Source: Candidatus Dormiibacterota bacterium
GTDB lineage: Bacteria; Chloroflexota; Dormibacteria; Aeolococcales; Aeolococcaceae
Reading direction: 5' to 3'
NCBI GenBank assembly: GCA_003135255.1
Contig: PLAX01000125.1
Span: 448-22,014 of the forward strand
DNA length: 21,567 bases
Positions 6,863-14,607 of the stretch are shown here, piece after piece. Position 1 is the first letter of the stretch; each line of letters starts with the position of its first letter. The position numbers and the translations under genes were made by a program. A model generated the notes under the pieces. The model was not told the origin of the DNA and made no database searches. It saw only the letters and a program-made list of their open reading frames with translations.

Positions 6863-8016
6863 GCAACAAGGTCCGGGTCGCCATCATCGGCGTCGGCAAC
6901 TGCGCTTCGTCCCTGGTCCAGGGCGTCGAGTACTACAAGCACGCGGAGCCGGGAGACCAGGTCCCCGGCCTGATGCACGTGGACCTCGGCGGCTACCACA
7001 TCTCCGACATCGAGTTCTCCGCGGCCATCGACATCGACGTCGAGAAGGTGGGCAAGGACCTCTCCGAGGCCGTCTTCAGCGGACAGAACAACACCGTGAA
7101 GTTCTCCGACGTCCCCAACAAGGGCGTCAAGGTGGTCCGGGGGATGACCCACGACGGCCTCGGCAAATACCTGAAAGAGGTGATCACCAAGGCGCCGGGC
7201 TCCACCGCCGACATCGTGAGCGTGCTCAAGGAGAGCGGCACCGACGTGGTGGTCAACTACCTCCCGGTGGGCAGCGAGGAGGCCACCAAGTGGTACACCG
7301 AGCAGATCCTGTCCGCCGGCTGCGCCATGGTCAACTGCATGCCGGTGTTCATCGCCCGTGAGGACTACTGGCAGGACCGCTTCCGCAAGGCCGGGGTGCC
7401 CGTCATCGGCGACGACATCAAGTCCCAGCTCGGCGCCACCATCATCCACCGGGTGCTCACCCGCCTCTTCCAGGACCGCGGCGTCAGGATCGAGAACACC
7501 TACCAGCTCAACTTCGGCGGCAACACCGACTTCCTCAACATGCTGGAGCGCGAGCGCCTGGTCAGCAAGAAGATCAGCAAGACCAACAGCGTCCGCTCCC
7601 AGCTCGACCAGAAGCTGGACGACCGCAACATCCACATCGGGCCGTCGGACTACGTGCGCTGGCTGGACGACCGCAAGTGGTGCTACATCCGGATGGAGGG
7701 GCGCTCCTTCGGCGACATTCCCATCAACGTGGAGCTGAAGCTCGAGGTGGTCGACTCGCCGAACAGCGCGGGCATCGTGATCGACGCGGTCCGCTGCTGC
7801 AAGCTGGGCCTCGACCGTGGCCTGTCCGGCACCCTGGAGGGCCCGTCCTCCTACTTCATGAAGTCGCCGCCCAAGCAGTACTCGGACAACCGAGCCCGGG
7901 AGCTCACCGAGGCCTTCATCGCGGGCACCACTCCTGCGGCCGGCAACGGGCACGCCCAGCCCGCCGTCCCCGCGGCCCTGGTGACCCAGCAGGCAGTCGA
8001 GCCTCCCCACTCCTGA
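6859..8016 (+). CDS. ino1: Inositol-1-phosphate synthase (actinobacterial type)
   Basis: Converts D-glucose 6-phosphate to L-myo-inositol 1-phosphate with NAD+ as internal redox cofactor; cytoplasmic, 385 aa. The NAD-binding loop is GVGNCASS (11-18). Family blocks follow: NYLPVGSEEATKWY, VNCMPVFIA, VIGDDIKSQLGATIIHR, LNFGGNTDFLNM, KISKTNSVRSQL and a C-terminal EGPSSYFMKSPPKQYSD. The length is close to the mycobacterial enzyme. GAGGGAG lies just before ATG 6859, and the start overlaps the regulator stop. The product is the direct headgroup donor for the phosphatidylinositol-phosphate synthase encoded three genes downstream, so first and last biosynthetic steps share one operon. Confidence 0.95.
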   Translation: MSNKVRVAIIGVGNCASSLVQGVEYYKHAEPGDQVPGLMHVDLGGYHISDIEFSAAIDIDVEKVGKDLSEAVFSGQNNTVKFSDVPNKGVKVVRGMTHDGLGKYLKEVITKAPGSTADIVSVLKESGTDVVVNYLPVGSEEATKWYTEQILSAGCAMVNCMPVFIAREDYWQDRFRKAGVPVIGDDIKSQLGATIIHRVLTRLFQDRGVRIENTYQLNFGGNTDFLNMLERERLVSKKISKTNSVRSQLDQKLDDRNIHIGPSDYVRWLDDRKWCYIRMEGRSFGDIPINVELKLEVVDSPNSAGIVIDAVRCCKLGLDRGLSGTLEGPSSYFMKSPPKQYSDNRARELTEAFIAGTTPAAGNGHAQPAVPAALVTQQAVEPPHS

Positions 8017-8049
8017 TAGCCTGCTCACCGCAGCAGGAGCCCTCACGGG

Positions 8050-9051
8050 GTGGCGATGACCAGCGTCGGCAGTCAGATCGAGCACGGCCCCGGCGGAGAG
8101 GTCCCCGCCGGGGCCGCCGCCGGCGTTCCCGGCGACGGCTCGATGCTGCCCTACTACGCCTATCGGGTTGCCGAGTCACTGGTTAGAGTGCTGCCGCGGC
8201 GGGCCGCCTACGGTCTGGCCGTCGGGTGCGCGGAGGTCCTGCGGACCGTGCGGCCTGGGACCGTCCGCGGTCTCCGGGCCAACCTCGCCCACGTCCTCCC
8301 GGACCTCGAGCCACGGGCTCTCGACCGGGTGGTCCGCCGCAACCTGCGCGACCTGGGCCGTGCCTGGGTGGACGTGATGGCGATGCGCTTCGAGGGCGAC
8401 GACATCAGCGACGGCCTGATCGTCGACCACTTTGAGCGCTACACGGAGGCGGCCGCCGGCGGACGGGGTGTCGCCGTCATCTCCCTCCACCTCGGCTCCT
8501 GGGAGAAAGGGCTCGCCGCCGGGAACAGCCTCGGCTACCCCATGGCCCTGCTCGCCGAGTACCTCCGGCCGCCTCAGCTCTTTGAGCGGGTGGTGGGATC
8601 CCGGCGGGCCCAGGGGGTGCGCATCGTCCCCATCGATATCGCGGCCATCAAGGGCGCCGACGAGATGACCGCGCGGCGGCTCGGCGCCGCGGCCATGCGC
8701 GACGTGCTGCGCATCCTGAAGAGCGGCGGCGCCATCGCCCTGGCCATGGACCGCGACCTGGTCGGCAACGGCCAGCCCTACCCCTTCTTCGGGGCCGAGG
8801 CCCCGATCCCGGTCGGGGTGGTCGACGCCGCCATGCGCGCCGGTTCGGTGATCCTCCCCGTCGTCCTGCCCCGCATCCACGGGGGTGTCGGCGTCTTCGT
8901 CCACCCGGAGATCCCGTACGACCCCGGCGCGCCGCGGCAGGAGGAGCTCCGCCGGGTGGTCATGGAGATCCTCAAGGTCTTCGAAGGGTGGATCCGGGAG
9001 TTCCCCGAGCAGTGGCACGTCCTCGACCCCGTCTGGGAGGACGGAGGATGA
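8050..9051 (+). CDS. Lysophospholipid/PIM acyltransferase, PatA/HtrB (LPLAT) family
   Basis: Membrane-associated acyltransferase of 333 aa. The catalytic HX4E motif is HLGSWE at 147-152. Other family features are MDRDLVGNGQPYPFFG at about 235-252 (acceptor-site loop) and the C-terminal PEQWHVLDPVW. PatA acylates the mannose of phosphatidylinositol mannoside; LpxL/HtrB acts on lipid A. Placement between ino1 and a PimA-like gene, with no lipid A genes in view, favours the PatA role. AGGAG ends 10 nt before GTG 8050; ATG 8056 is an alternative start, and ATG 8143 would also keep the conserved domain. The first ~30 residues are Gly/Ala-rich and unconserved in appearance. It overlaps a 22-codon ORF that bridges to the next gene. 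Confidence 0.82.
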   Translation: MAMTSVGSQIEHGPGGEVPAGAAAGVPGDGSMLPYYAYRVAESLVRVLPRRAAYGLAVGCAEVLRTVRPGTVRGLRANLAHVLPDLEPRALDRVVRRNLRDLGRAWVDVMAMRFEGDDISDGLIVDHFERYTEAAAGGRGVAVISLHLGSWEKGLAAGNSLGYPMALLAEYLRPPQLFERVVGSRRAQGVRIVPIDIAAIKGADEMTARRLGAAAMRDVLRILKSGGAIALAMDRDLVGNGQPYPFFGAEAPIPVGVVDAAMRAGSVILPVVLPRIHGGVGVFVHPEIPYDPGAPRQEELRRVVMEILKVFEGWIREFPEQWHVLDPVWEDGG

Positions 9052-9116
9052 GCCGCGGACCGGTGGCGGCCGGGCGCGTCGCGGGTGGCCGCAGCTCACA
9101 CGCGGGGCGGCGGTGA
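9048..9116 (+). CDS. 22-codon coupling micro-ORF between acyltransferase and mannosyltransferase genes
   Basis: ATG 9048 overlaps the acyltransferase stop (ATGA). GGGAGG at 9035-9040 sits 7 nt upstream, an excellent ribosome site. The frame runs 22 codons and ends with TGA at 9114-9116, overlapping GTG 9113 of the mannosyltransferase gene (GTGA). The peptide (MSRGPVAAGR...) is Arg/Gly/Ala-rich with no known domain. It may simply pass ribosomes to the weak downstream GTG. It may equally be chance in GC-rich DNA. Confidence 0.3.
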   Translation: MSRGPVAAGRVAGGRSSHAGRR

Positions 9117-10255
9117 AGGTCTGCCTGGTCTCCCCCTACGACTTCATCCACCCGGGTGGGGTGACCGAGCACGTCCGTCACCTGGCCGACGAGCTGCGCC
9201 GCCGCGGTCACGACGTCACCGTCCTGGCGCCCTCGTCCCGGGTGCCCGACGACCACGGCATCCCCGGTTTCGTCCGCATCGGCCGCAGCGTGCCGGTGCG
9301 GGGCAACGGGTCGGTGGCGAGAATCGCCCTCTCCTTCCACCTGGTCCGGCGGGTCCGCGCTCTGCTCGACCGCGAGGACTTCGACGTCGTCCACTACCAC
9401 GAGCCGCTCGTGCCCGGTCTGCCGATCACCACGCTCCGCTTCCATCGCGGCGCCAACGTCGGCACCTTCCACGCCATGGCGCGCCGCAACCTGGGCTACT
9501 ACTACGGGCGCCCCTTCCTCGGCCGCTACTTCCGGCGCCTCCACGGCCTGATCGCCGTCAGCGAGCCCGCGCGCGACTTCATCAGCCGCTACTTCGAGGG
9601 CGACTACACCATCGTGCCCAACGGCATCGACGGCGCGAGGTTCCGCCCCGACCTCCCGCCCCTCCCCGAGCTCTGCGGCGATGGCAAGGCGACCATCCTC
9701 TTCGTCGGCAGGATGGAGCAGCGCAAGGGTCTTCCCGTCCTCCTCCAGGCCTACGCGCAGCTCCGGCAGCGTCGCGACGACTGCCGGCTGGTCATCGTCG
9801 GCGACGGGCCGATGCGCTGGGCGTACGAGCGACAGTGCGAGGCGACCGGGGTCCCCGACGTCAGGTTCCTCGGGCACGTCTCGGCCGACATCCTTCCCCG
9901 GATCTACGCGAGCTCCGACGTCTTCTGCTCACCGGCAAACGGTGGCGAGAGCTTCGGCATCGTCCTGCTCGAGGCGATGGCCAGCGGGGTTCCGGTGGTG
10001 GCCTCGGCCATCCCCGGATTCAGCCACGTCGTCGAGGCGGGGGGCGATGGTCTGCTCGTCCCGCCGGGCAAGCCCGACGGGTTCGCGCGGGCCCTCGAAT
10101 CGCTCATCGCCGACCCCGGGCTCCGGCGGAGCATGGGCGAGCGCGGAATCGTGAAGTCGAGGCGCTACGACTGGCACGTCGTCGGCGACCGGATCCTCGA
10201 CGTCTATGCGCAGGCACGCGAGCGGGCACGCGTCCCCCTCGCCTGGCCCCGCTGA
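9113..10255 (+). CDS. pimA: GT4 glycosyltransferase, PimA-like phosphatidylinositol alpha-mannosyltransferase
   Basis: GT-B retaining glycosyltransferase of 380 aa, expected to add mannose from GDP-mannose to phosphatidylinositol at the inner membrane leaflet. The N-terminal acceptor domain starts KVCLVSPYDFIHPGGVTEHVRHLA, with the glycine-rich GGVTEH at 15-20. The donor domain has GRMEQRKG (about 198-205) and the E-x7-E block GGESFGIVLLEAMASG (about 277-292), matching the PimA layout. GTG 9113 is chosen because homology starts there; the open frame extends upstream only through non-homologous sequence. It lacks a strong Shine-Dalgarno of its own, consistent with coupling to the micro-ORF. 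Neighbours ino1, PatA-like and PI-phosphate synthase support the substrate. Another GT4 acceptor cannot be excluded. Confidence 0.83.
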   Translation: MKVCLVSPYDFIHPGGVTEHVRHLADELRRRGHDVTVLAPSSRVPDDHGIPGFVRIGRSVPVRGNGSVARIALSFHLVRRVRALLDREDFDVVHYHEPLVPGLPITTLRFHRGANVGTFHAMARRNLGYYYGRPFLGRYFRRLHGLIAVSEPARDFISRYFEGDYTIVPNGIDGARFRPDLPPLPELCGDGKATILFVGRMEQRKGLPVLLQAYAQLRQRRDDCRLVIVGDGPMRWAYERQCEATGVPDVRFLGHVSADILPRIYASSDVFCSPANGGESFGIVLLEAMASGVPVVASAIPGFSHVVEAGGDGLLVPPGKPDGFARALESLIADPGLRRSMGERGIVKSRRYDWHVVGDRILDVYAQARERARVPLAWPR

Positions 10256-10265
10256 GGGAGCGGCG

Positions 10266-10868
10266 ATGTTCACGCAGCGATTCCAGGACTGGGTGCGCCG
10301 CGCGGCGCGCCGGCTGGTGACCGCGATCCATCTCCGCGGCATCACCCCCAACGCCCTCACCCTGACCGGCCTAGTGGTCACCGCCGCCGCCGCGGTGCTG
10401 ATCGGCCTCGGCTGGCTCATCCCGGGCGGCCTGGTGCTGCTCTTTGCGGGCGTCTTCGACATCCTGGACGGCGCCGTGGCCCGGGTCACCGACCGGGTGG
10501 GGCGGTTCGGAGCCTTCCTGGACTCGACCACCGACCGCTACGCCGAGGTGGTCACCTACGCCGCCCTCCTCTATCACTTCATCTCCCGGAGCGGTGGTGA
10601 GCTCCCGGCGATGCTGGTGATCGTCGCCCTGGGAGGCTCCCTGCTCGTCTCCTACGTGCGGGCCCGCGCGCAGTCGCTCGGTTTCACCTGTGACGGCGGC
10701 CTGCTCGCGCGCCCGGAGCGGGTGGTGATCACCGTCGTCGGACTGGTGGTCCCGCCGCTGCTCATCTACGCGCTCTGGGTGCTCGCCGTGCTCACCAACC
10801 TGACCGCACTCCAGCGCATCCGGCTGGTCTGGCGGGAGGACCATCGGACCGTCCCGTCAGACTCCTGA
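10266..10868 (+). CDS. pgsA: CDP-alcohol phosphatidyltransferase, phosphatidylinositol-phosphate synthase
   Basis: Integral membrane enzyme of 200 aa joining CDP-diacylglycerol and inositol 1-phosphate to phosphatidylinositol phosphate and CMP. It has the full CDP-alcohol signature, DILDGAVAR then G-x3-D-x3-D in RFGAFLDSTTDR, at about residues 64-89, flanked by several hydrophobic helices. RARAQSLGFTCDGGLLARPERV resembles the mycobacterial PIP synthase rather than phosphatidylglycerophosphate synthase. GAGGGAG precedes ATG 10266. The operon supplies its substrate through ino1, which supports the inositol headgroup over glycerol phosphate. The dephosphorylating enzyme that would convert PIP to PI is not in the window. 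Confidence 0.85.
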   Translation: MFTQRFQDWVRRAARRLVTAIHLRGITPNALTLTGLVVTAAAAVLIGLGWLIPGGLVLLFAGVFDILDGAVARVTDRVGRFGAFLDSTTDRYAEVVTYAALLYHFISRSGGELPAMLVIVALGGSLLVSYVRARAQSLGFTCDGGLLARPERVVITVVGLVVPPLLIYALWVLAVLTNLTALQRIRLVWREDHRTVPSDS

Positions 10869-10891
10869 CCCCCAAGCGCACCGGCCCGCGC

Positions 10892-10907
10892 CCGGTTCGA
10901 CAACCGG
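10892..10907 (+). terminator. Hairpin after the PI-lipid operon
   Basis: CCGGTT-cgac-AACCGG is a perfect 6-bp stem with a 4-nt loop, 23 nt beyond the PI-phosphate synthase stop and before the transporter gene. It could be a weak terminator, but no T tract follows. Confidence 0.3.
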
Positions 10908-10940
10908 TGGGGCTCGGTGTGTCCCCCGCGGCGGTCGGCG

Positions 10941-12665
10941 ATGAGCGGTAGACTGCCTCGCGCCGTGACCGACGACGCCACCGCCTCCTCCGCGCGAAAG
11001 AATCCACTCTCCCTCATCCAGGGACTGGATGGCACCACCCGGGCGACCATCGTCGCCGACATCATTGCCGGGGCGACGCTCGCGGCCGTGGCCATCCCCG
11101 AGTCGATGGGCTACACGAAGATCGCCGGGATGCCGGTGATCACCGGCATCTACACCCTGGCGCTCCCGGTCATCGTCTTTGCCCTGATCGGCTCCTCGCG
11201 GCACCTCGTGGTCGGCGCCGACTCGGCGACCGCAGCGATCATGTTCGCGGCCCTGATCGGCATCGCCAAGCCGGAGAGCCCCGAGTACGTCGGTCTCGCC
11301 GGGGTGATCGCGCTGCTCGCCGCCGGCTACCTGCTGGTGGCGCGCGTGCTCCGCCTCGGCTTCCTGGCCGACTTCCTCTCCCGGACCGCCCTGGTCGGAT
11401 TCCTGTCCGGTGTCGGCGTGCAGGTGGCGCTCACCCAGCTGCCGAGCATGCTCGGCATCCACGCCAGCGGCAACGTCGTCAACCAGATGGGGAAGGTGCT
11501 GACCTCCCTCGGCCACATCGTGGTTCCCGCCGCGGTGCTGGCCATCCTGGCGGTGGCCGTGATCCTGCTCTTCGAGCGCGTGTCCAAGCGCATCCCCGCC
11601 ACCCTGGTGGTGGTCGCTCTCTCGATCATCGTGGCCGCCACCCTCCGGCTCGACCAGCACGGCGTCGCCATCGTCGGGTCGGTGAAGGCCGGGTTCCCGC
11701 CCATCGGCCTTCCCCACGTCACCTGGGGCCAGGTTCCCGGGCTGGCCGGCGTCGCCGCCTCGATCTTCGTGGTGATCCTGGCCCAGAGCGCGGCCACCGC
11801 CCGCAGCTTCGCCCAGAAGCGCGAGGAGCCCCTCTCGGAGAACCGCGACCTGGTCGGTCTCGCCGTCGCCAACCTGGCCGCCGGCGTCACCGGCGCCTTC
11901 TGCGTCAACGGCAGCCCGACCAAGACGGCCGTGGTGGACGCCGCCGGGGGGCGCACCCAGCTGGCGCAGCTGGTGATGGCGGTGATCGCCATCGTCGTGC
12001 TGGTGGCGGCGACCGCGCTGCTCCACTTCCTGCCCGACGCGACCCTCGCCGCCGTGGTCTTCGTCATCGGCATCCGGCTCATCGACCTCGGTCATCTGCG
12101 TGAGCTCTGGAGGCTGCGCCGCGACGAGCTGGCACTGGCCGCCATCACCGCTCTGGTCGTCGTCCTGATCGGGGTCGAGCAGGGGATCGCGCTCGCGGTC
12201 GCGCTCTCCGTGCTCGACTTCGTCCGTCACGCCTACCGGCCCCGGGACACGGTGATGGTGCCCATCGCGGGGTCCGCCGGCAGCCTCGTCCCGGAGGCCG
12301 CCCACCCCGGCATCGAGACCCTCCCCGGCGGCATCGCCTACCGCTTCGACGGCACCATCTTCTTCGCCAATGCCGACCGCTTCCGGCAGCGGGTGCTGGA
12401 CCTGGTCGCGGCCGCCCCGCACCCCGTCTCCTGGGTCGTGCTCGACCTCTCGCCGGTCGCGGACATCGACTACACCGCCGGACAGGTGCTGCTCACCCTC
12501 CTGCGCGACCTCCGGACGCGCTCAGTGACCGTCCACCTCGCCCACATCGAGGACGTCCACGACCTGCTCCAGCGTTACGGGGTCTTTGAGCTGGTGGTGG
12601 CCGCCAATGTCCACCACGGGGTCCGGGAGGCCGTGGCCGCCGCCACGGCGCCCCCCGCCGGCTGA
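10941..12665 (+). CDS. SulP-family anion transporter with C-terminal STAS domain
   Basis: Inner-membrane transporter of 574 aa for sulfate, bicarbonate or another anion. The SulP signature is near the start (AGATLAAVAIPESMGYTKIAGMPVITGIYTL), followed by about a dozen hydrophobic segments to roughly residue 425. A STAS domain follows from about 455 to 560 (GIAYRFDGTIFFANADRF ... WVVLDLSPVADIDYTAGQVLLTLLRDL), in which Thr of DYTAG occupies the usual Ser position of DSSG. The start is uncertain: ATG 10941 is chosen; GTG 10917 and GTG 10965 are in frame, and no clear ribosome site separates them. The substrate cannot be read from sequence. It is convergent with the protease gene, 13 bp apart. Confidence 0.88.
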   Translation: MSGRLPRAVTDDATASSARKNPLSLIQGLDGTTRATIVADIIAGATLAAVAIPESMGYTKIAGMPVITGIYTLALPVIVFALIGSSRHLVVGADSATAAIMFAALIGIAKPESPEYVGLAGVIALLAAGYLLVARVLRLGFLADFLSRTALVGFLSGVGVQVALTQLPSMLGIHASGNVVNQMGKVLTSLGHIVVPAAVLAILAVAVILLFERVSKRIPATLVVVALSIIVAATLRLDQHGVAIVGSVKAGFPPIGLPHVTWGQVPGLAGVAASIFVVILAQSAATARSFAQKREEPLSENRDLVGLAVANLAAGVTGAFCVNGSPTKTAVVDAAGGRTQLAQLVMAVIAIVVLVAATALLHFLPDATLAAVVFVIGIRLIDLGHLRELWRLRRDELALAAITALVVVLIGVEQGIALAVALSVLDFVRHAYRPRDTVMVPIAGSAGSLVPEAAHPGIETLPGGIAYRFDGTIFFANADRFRQRVLDLVAAAPHPVSWVVLDLSPVADIDYTAGQVLLTLLRDLRTRSVTVHLAHIEDVHDLLQRYGVFELVVAANVHHGVREAVAAATAPPAG

Positions 12666-12678
12666 GGGCCCGCCACCG

Positions 12679-13452
12679 TCAGAGGATCTGCAGCGTCTCC
12701 ACCAGGTTGAAGATGCCGTGGACGATCGCCCCCGGGAGCAGTGAGCCCGAGTACTCATAGAGGAGTGCCAGCAGCACCCCGAGAAGGGCCAGAGGGAGGA
12801 AGAGGATCTCCTCCGTCGACGTTCCCCAGCCGACGTGGGCGGCGGCGAAGAAGCAGCCGGAGAGCACCGCGGCCGCGGGGACGTTGAGGTGGCGGCGCAT
12901 CCAGCCGTAGACGAAGCCTCGGAAGAATGTCTCCTCGGCGAGCGGTACCACCACCGAGAGCAGCAGGAGGGCGATGCCGACCTGACGCCCGTACTCCCCC
13001 TGCACGGTCGAAACCTGGGCGTTCTGGACGTGGACCAGGGCTGCCTCCACGTTGAGGAGCCAGGTCAGCACCACCAGGGCGGCGAGGCTGGAGACGACCG
13101 CGACCGGGATCCAGCGGACGCGGGGCATCCGCCAGCCGAGATCTCTCAGCGAGGCGTGCCGGCGGCCGAGCACGAGGACCGCGACGACGGCCATGGCGAA
13201 CGCGTAGACCGCCGTCTGCTCCGCGAAGTTGGCGAGCGCCGTCTGCACCTGCGGTCCGAGCCCGTGGGTCAGCCCTCGCGCGAATCGCTCGACCCTCGGG
13301 TCGACGAAGACCTCCGACAGCACCGAGATCCCCAGGAGGTAGGCGCCGAAGAAGATGACCACATCGGTCCAGTCCCAGGGCACCCGCGGGCTGGCGCCGC
13401 CTGTCCCGCCGGCGGGACGGGTGGCGAGCTGGCGCATCGAGCCCTGGCGCAT
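12679..13452 (-). CDS. CPBP-family intramembrane metalloprotease (CAAX/Abi)
   Basis: Multi-pass membrane protein of 257 aa with the three motifs of the family: EETFFRG (Glu173-Glu174, Arg178), FFAAAH (His206) and HGIFN (His245, Asn249), expected to bind a catalytic metal within the membrane. It starts with a short polar N-terminus and about eight hydrophobic stretches follow. Roles in the family include prenyl-protein processing, bacteriocin immunity and signalling; none can be chosen here. ATG 13452 and ATG 13437 are both possible starts; the frame runs on to 13770 through sequence antisense to the delta' gene, which is rejected. Its start lies only 25-40 bp from the divergent delta' start, so the two share a very compact control region. 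Confidence 0.87.
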   Translation of the reverse strand: MRQGSMRQLATRPAGGTGGASPRVPWDWTDVVIFFGAYLLGISVLSEVFVDPRVERFARGLTHGLGPQVQTALANFAEQTAVYAFAMAVVAVLVLGRRHASLRDLGWRMPRVRWIPVAVVSSLAALVVLTWLLNVEAALVHVQNAQVSTVQGEYGRQVGIALLLLSVVVPLAEETFFRGFVYGWMRRHLNVPAAAVLSGCFFAAAHVGWGTSTEEILFLPLALLGVLLALLYEYSGSLLPGAIVHGIFNLVETLQIL

Positions 13453-13477
13453 CGCGCCATTGTGGCAAGCTGGCCGT

Positions 13478-14479
13478 GTGGCGTTCGGTGACCTCCTCGG
13501 CAACCCCGGCGTCGTGGCCGGGCTCCGCCACGCCCTCGACTCAGGGCAGCTCGGACACGCCCTTCTCGTCACCGGCCCCGACCAGGTCGGCAAGACCACG
13601 CTCATGCTGAGCCTGGCCGGCGAGCTGCTGCCGGGCGGTTCCTGGCCGGGCGACCCCACCACCCATCCCGACCTCTGGTTGGAGGACTCATCAGAGGAGA
13701 GGATCTCGATCCGGCGGGTGAGGGCCGGCGGCGACCCCGGCAGCCTCCAGGAGTTCCTCAGCCTGCGCACCTACGCGGGCGGGGCCCGGGTGGCGATCAT
13801 CGCGCGCGCCGATCGGCTCACCGAGGAGGCCGCCAACTCCCTCCTCAAGACCGTGGAGGAGCCGCCTCCGCGCACTCATCTCCTGCTGACCGCCCACAGC
13901 CCGGAGCGGTTGCCCGCCACCATCGTCTCCCGCTGCGGTCGCCTGGCCCTCGGTCTGGTGGAAGGCCCCGCCATCGAGGCCTGGCTCCGCGACCGCCACG
14001 GCGTGGATGCCGCCACCGCGAAGCTGGCCGCGGAGCTGGGCGCCGGGCGTCCGGGGCGAGCGCTCCGCCTCTCCCAGGACCCCGAGGCGCTGCGCGCCGA
14101 GCTCGAGGTGCTCGACCGCTTCCTCGCCATCGGCGGCGGCGGGGCCCCGGCGGCGCTGACGGCTGCCGCCGAGCTCACACCCGGGAGCGGAAGCGAGGGT
14201 CGGGAGCGCCTCCTCCTCGACCTCTCCATCTGGGCATCGTTTGTCCGCGACGCCGCGGTCCGCGCCGCCGGCGCGCCCGAGCTGGCCAGGCTGCGCAGCC
14301 GGAGCCGCGAGGCGGAGGCGTGGGCGAGAGCGCTCTCACCGGGTCAGATCGGCTGGATCCTGGACGCGCTGCTGCGGGCGGCTGGCCAGGTCGCCTCCTA
14401 CGCCCAACCGCGGCTGCTGTTGGAAACGCTCTTCCTCGACACGTTTGCCGCGGTTCCGGCCCCACCTGCCGTCGCCTGA
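13478..14479 (+). CDS. holB: DNA polymerase III subunit delta' (clamp loader)
   Basis: Clamp-loader subunit of 333 aa with the delta'/DnaX AAA+ fold. FGDLLGNPGVVAGLRHALDSGQLGHALLVTGP opens the protein, with a P-loop-like GPDQVGKTT at 33-41. ARVAIIARADRLTEEAANSLLKTVEEPP and the trans-acting SRC motif in IVSRCGRL (about 148-155) follow, then a helical C-terminal domain. GTG 13478 is chosen because homology starts with it; the frame extends upstream across the divergent protease start, which is rejected. No strong ribosome site is visible. The frequent neighbour tmk is not adjacent here. Confidence 0.88.
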   Translation: MAFGDLLGNPGVVAGLRHALDSGQLGHALLVTGPDQVGKTTLMLSLAGELLPGGSWPGDPTTHPDLWLEDSSEERISIRRVRAGGDPGSLQEFLSLRTYAGGARVAIIARADRLTEEAANSLLKTVEEPPPRTHLLLTAHSPERLPATIVSRCGRLALGLVEGPAIEAWLRDRHGVDAATAKLAAELGAGRPGRALRLSQDPEALRAELEVLDRFLAIGGGGAPAALTAAAELTPGSGSEGRERLLLDLSIWASFVRDAAVRAAGAPELARLRSRSREAEAWARALSPGQIGWILDALLRAAGQVASYAQPRLLLETLFLDTFAAVPAPPAVA

Positions 14480-14531
14480 GCGGGCCAGGACTGCCGGCGC
14501 CGCCACGGACCTGGATCCGTGCGACAGCTGA

Positions 14532-14576
14532 TTGACAGTCCGACCCGGTGCCCCTAGAGTTTGGAAACGCTCTCAA
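14532..14576 (+). promoter_or_regulatory. Sigma70-like promoter with overlapping LacI-type operator
   Basis: TTGACA (14532-14537), exactly 17 bp, then TAGAGT (14555-14560). Directly after the -10 is TTGGAAACGCTCTCAA (14561-14576), an imperfect palindrome centred on CG as in LacI/GalR-family operators and covering the expected transcript start. It is nearly the same module as the lacI promoter at 17174, so the LacI encoded there probably controls it. It reads toward the chemoreceptor gene. Confidence 0.62.
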
Positions 14577-14580
14577 CGCG

Positions 14581-14607
14581 CCCGGCCACCGGGAGCCGGT
14601 GGCCGGG
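14581..14607 (+). terminator. Perfect 12-bp hairpin just downstream of the promoter
   Basis: CCCGGCCACCGG, loop GAG, CCGGTGGCCGGG. It starts about 15 nt after the predicted transcript start and is followed by TTCCTG, not a T run. It could be a transcript-stabilising 5' hairpin, an attenuator, or the end of the upstream delta' transcript. Confidence 0.45.

Noticed and set aside
6436..8085. 549-codon minus-strand open frame opposite arsR and ino1
   Set aside because: Antisense shadow of well-supported ino1; no motif or plausible start.
10857..12422. 521-codon minus-strand open frame opposite the SulP gene
   Set aside because: Asp/Gly/His-rich repeats of the kind produced by antisense of GC-rich membrane-protein codons; no recognisable domain.
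13453..13770. 106-codon N-terminal extension of the CPBP protease
   Set aside because: It is antisense to the delta' coding start and has no hydrophobic or conserved character.
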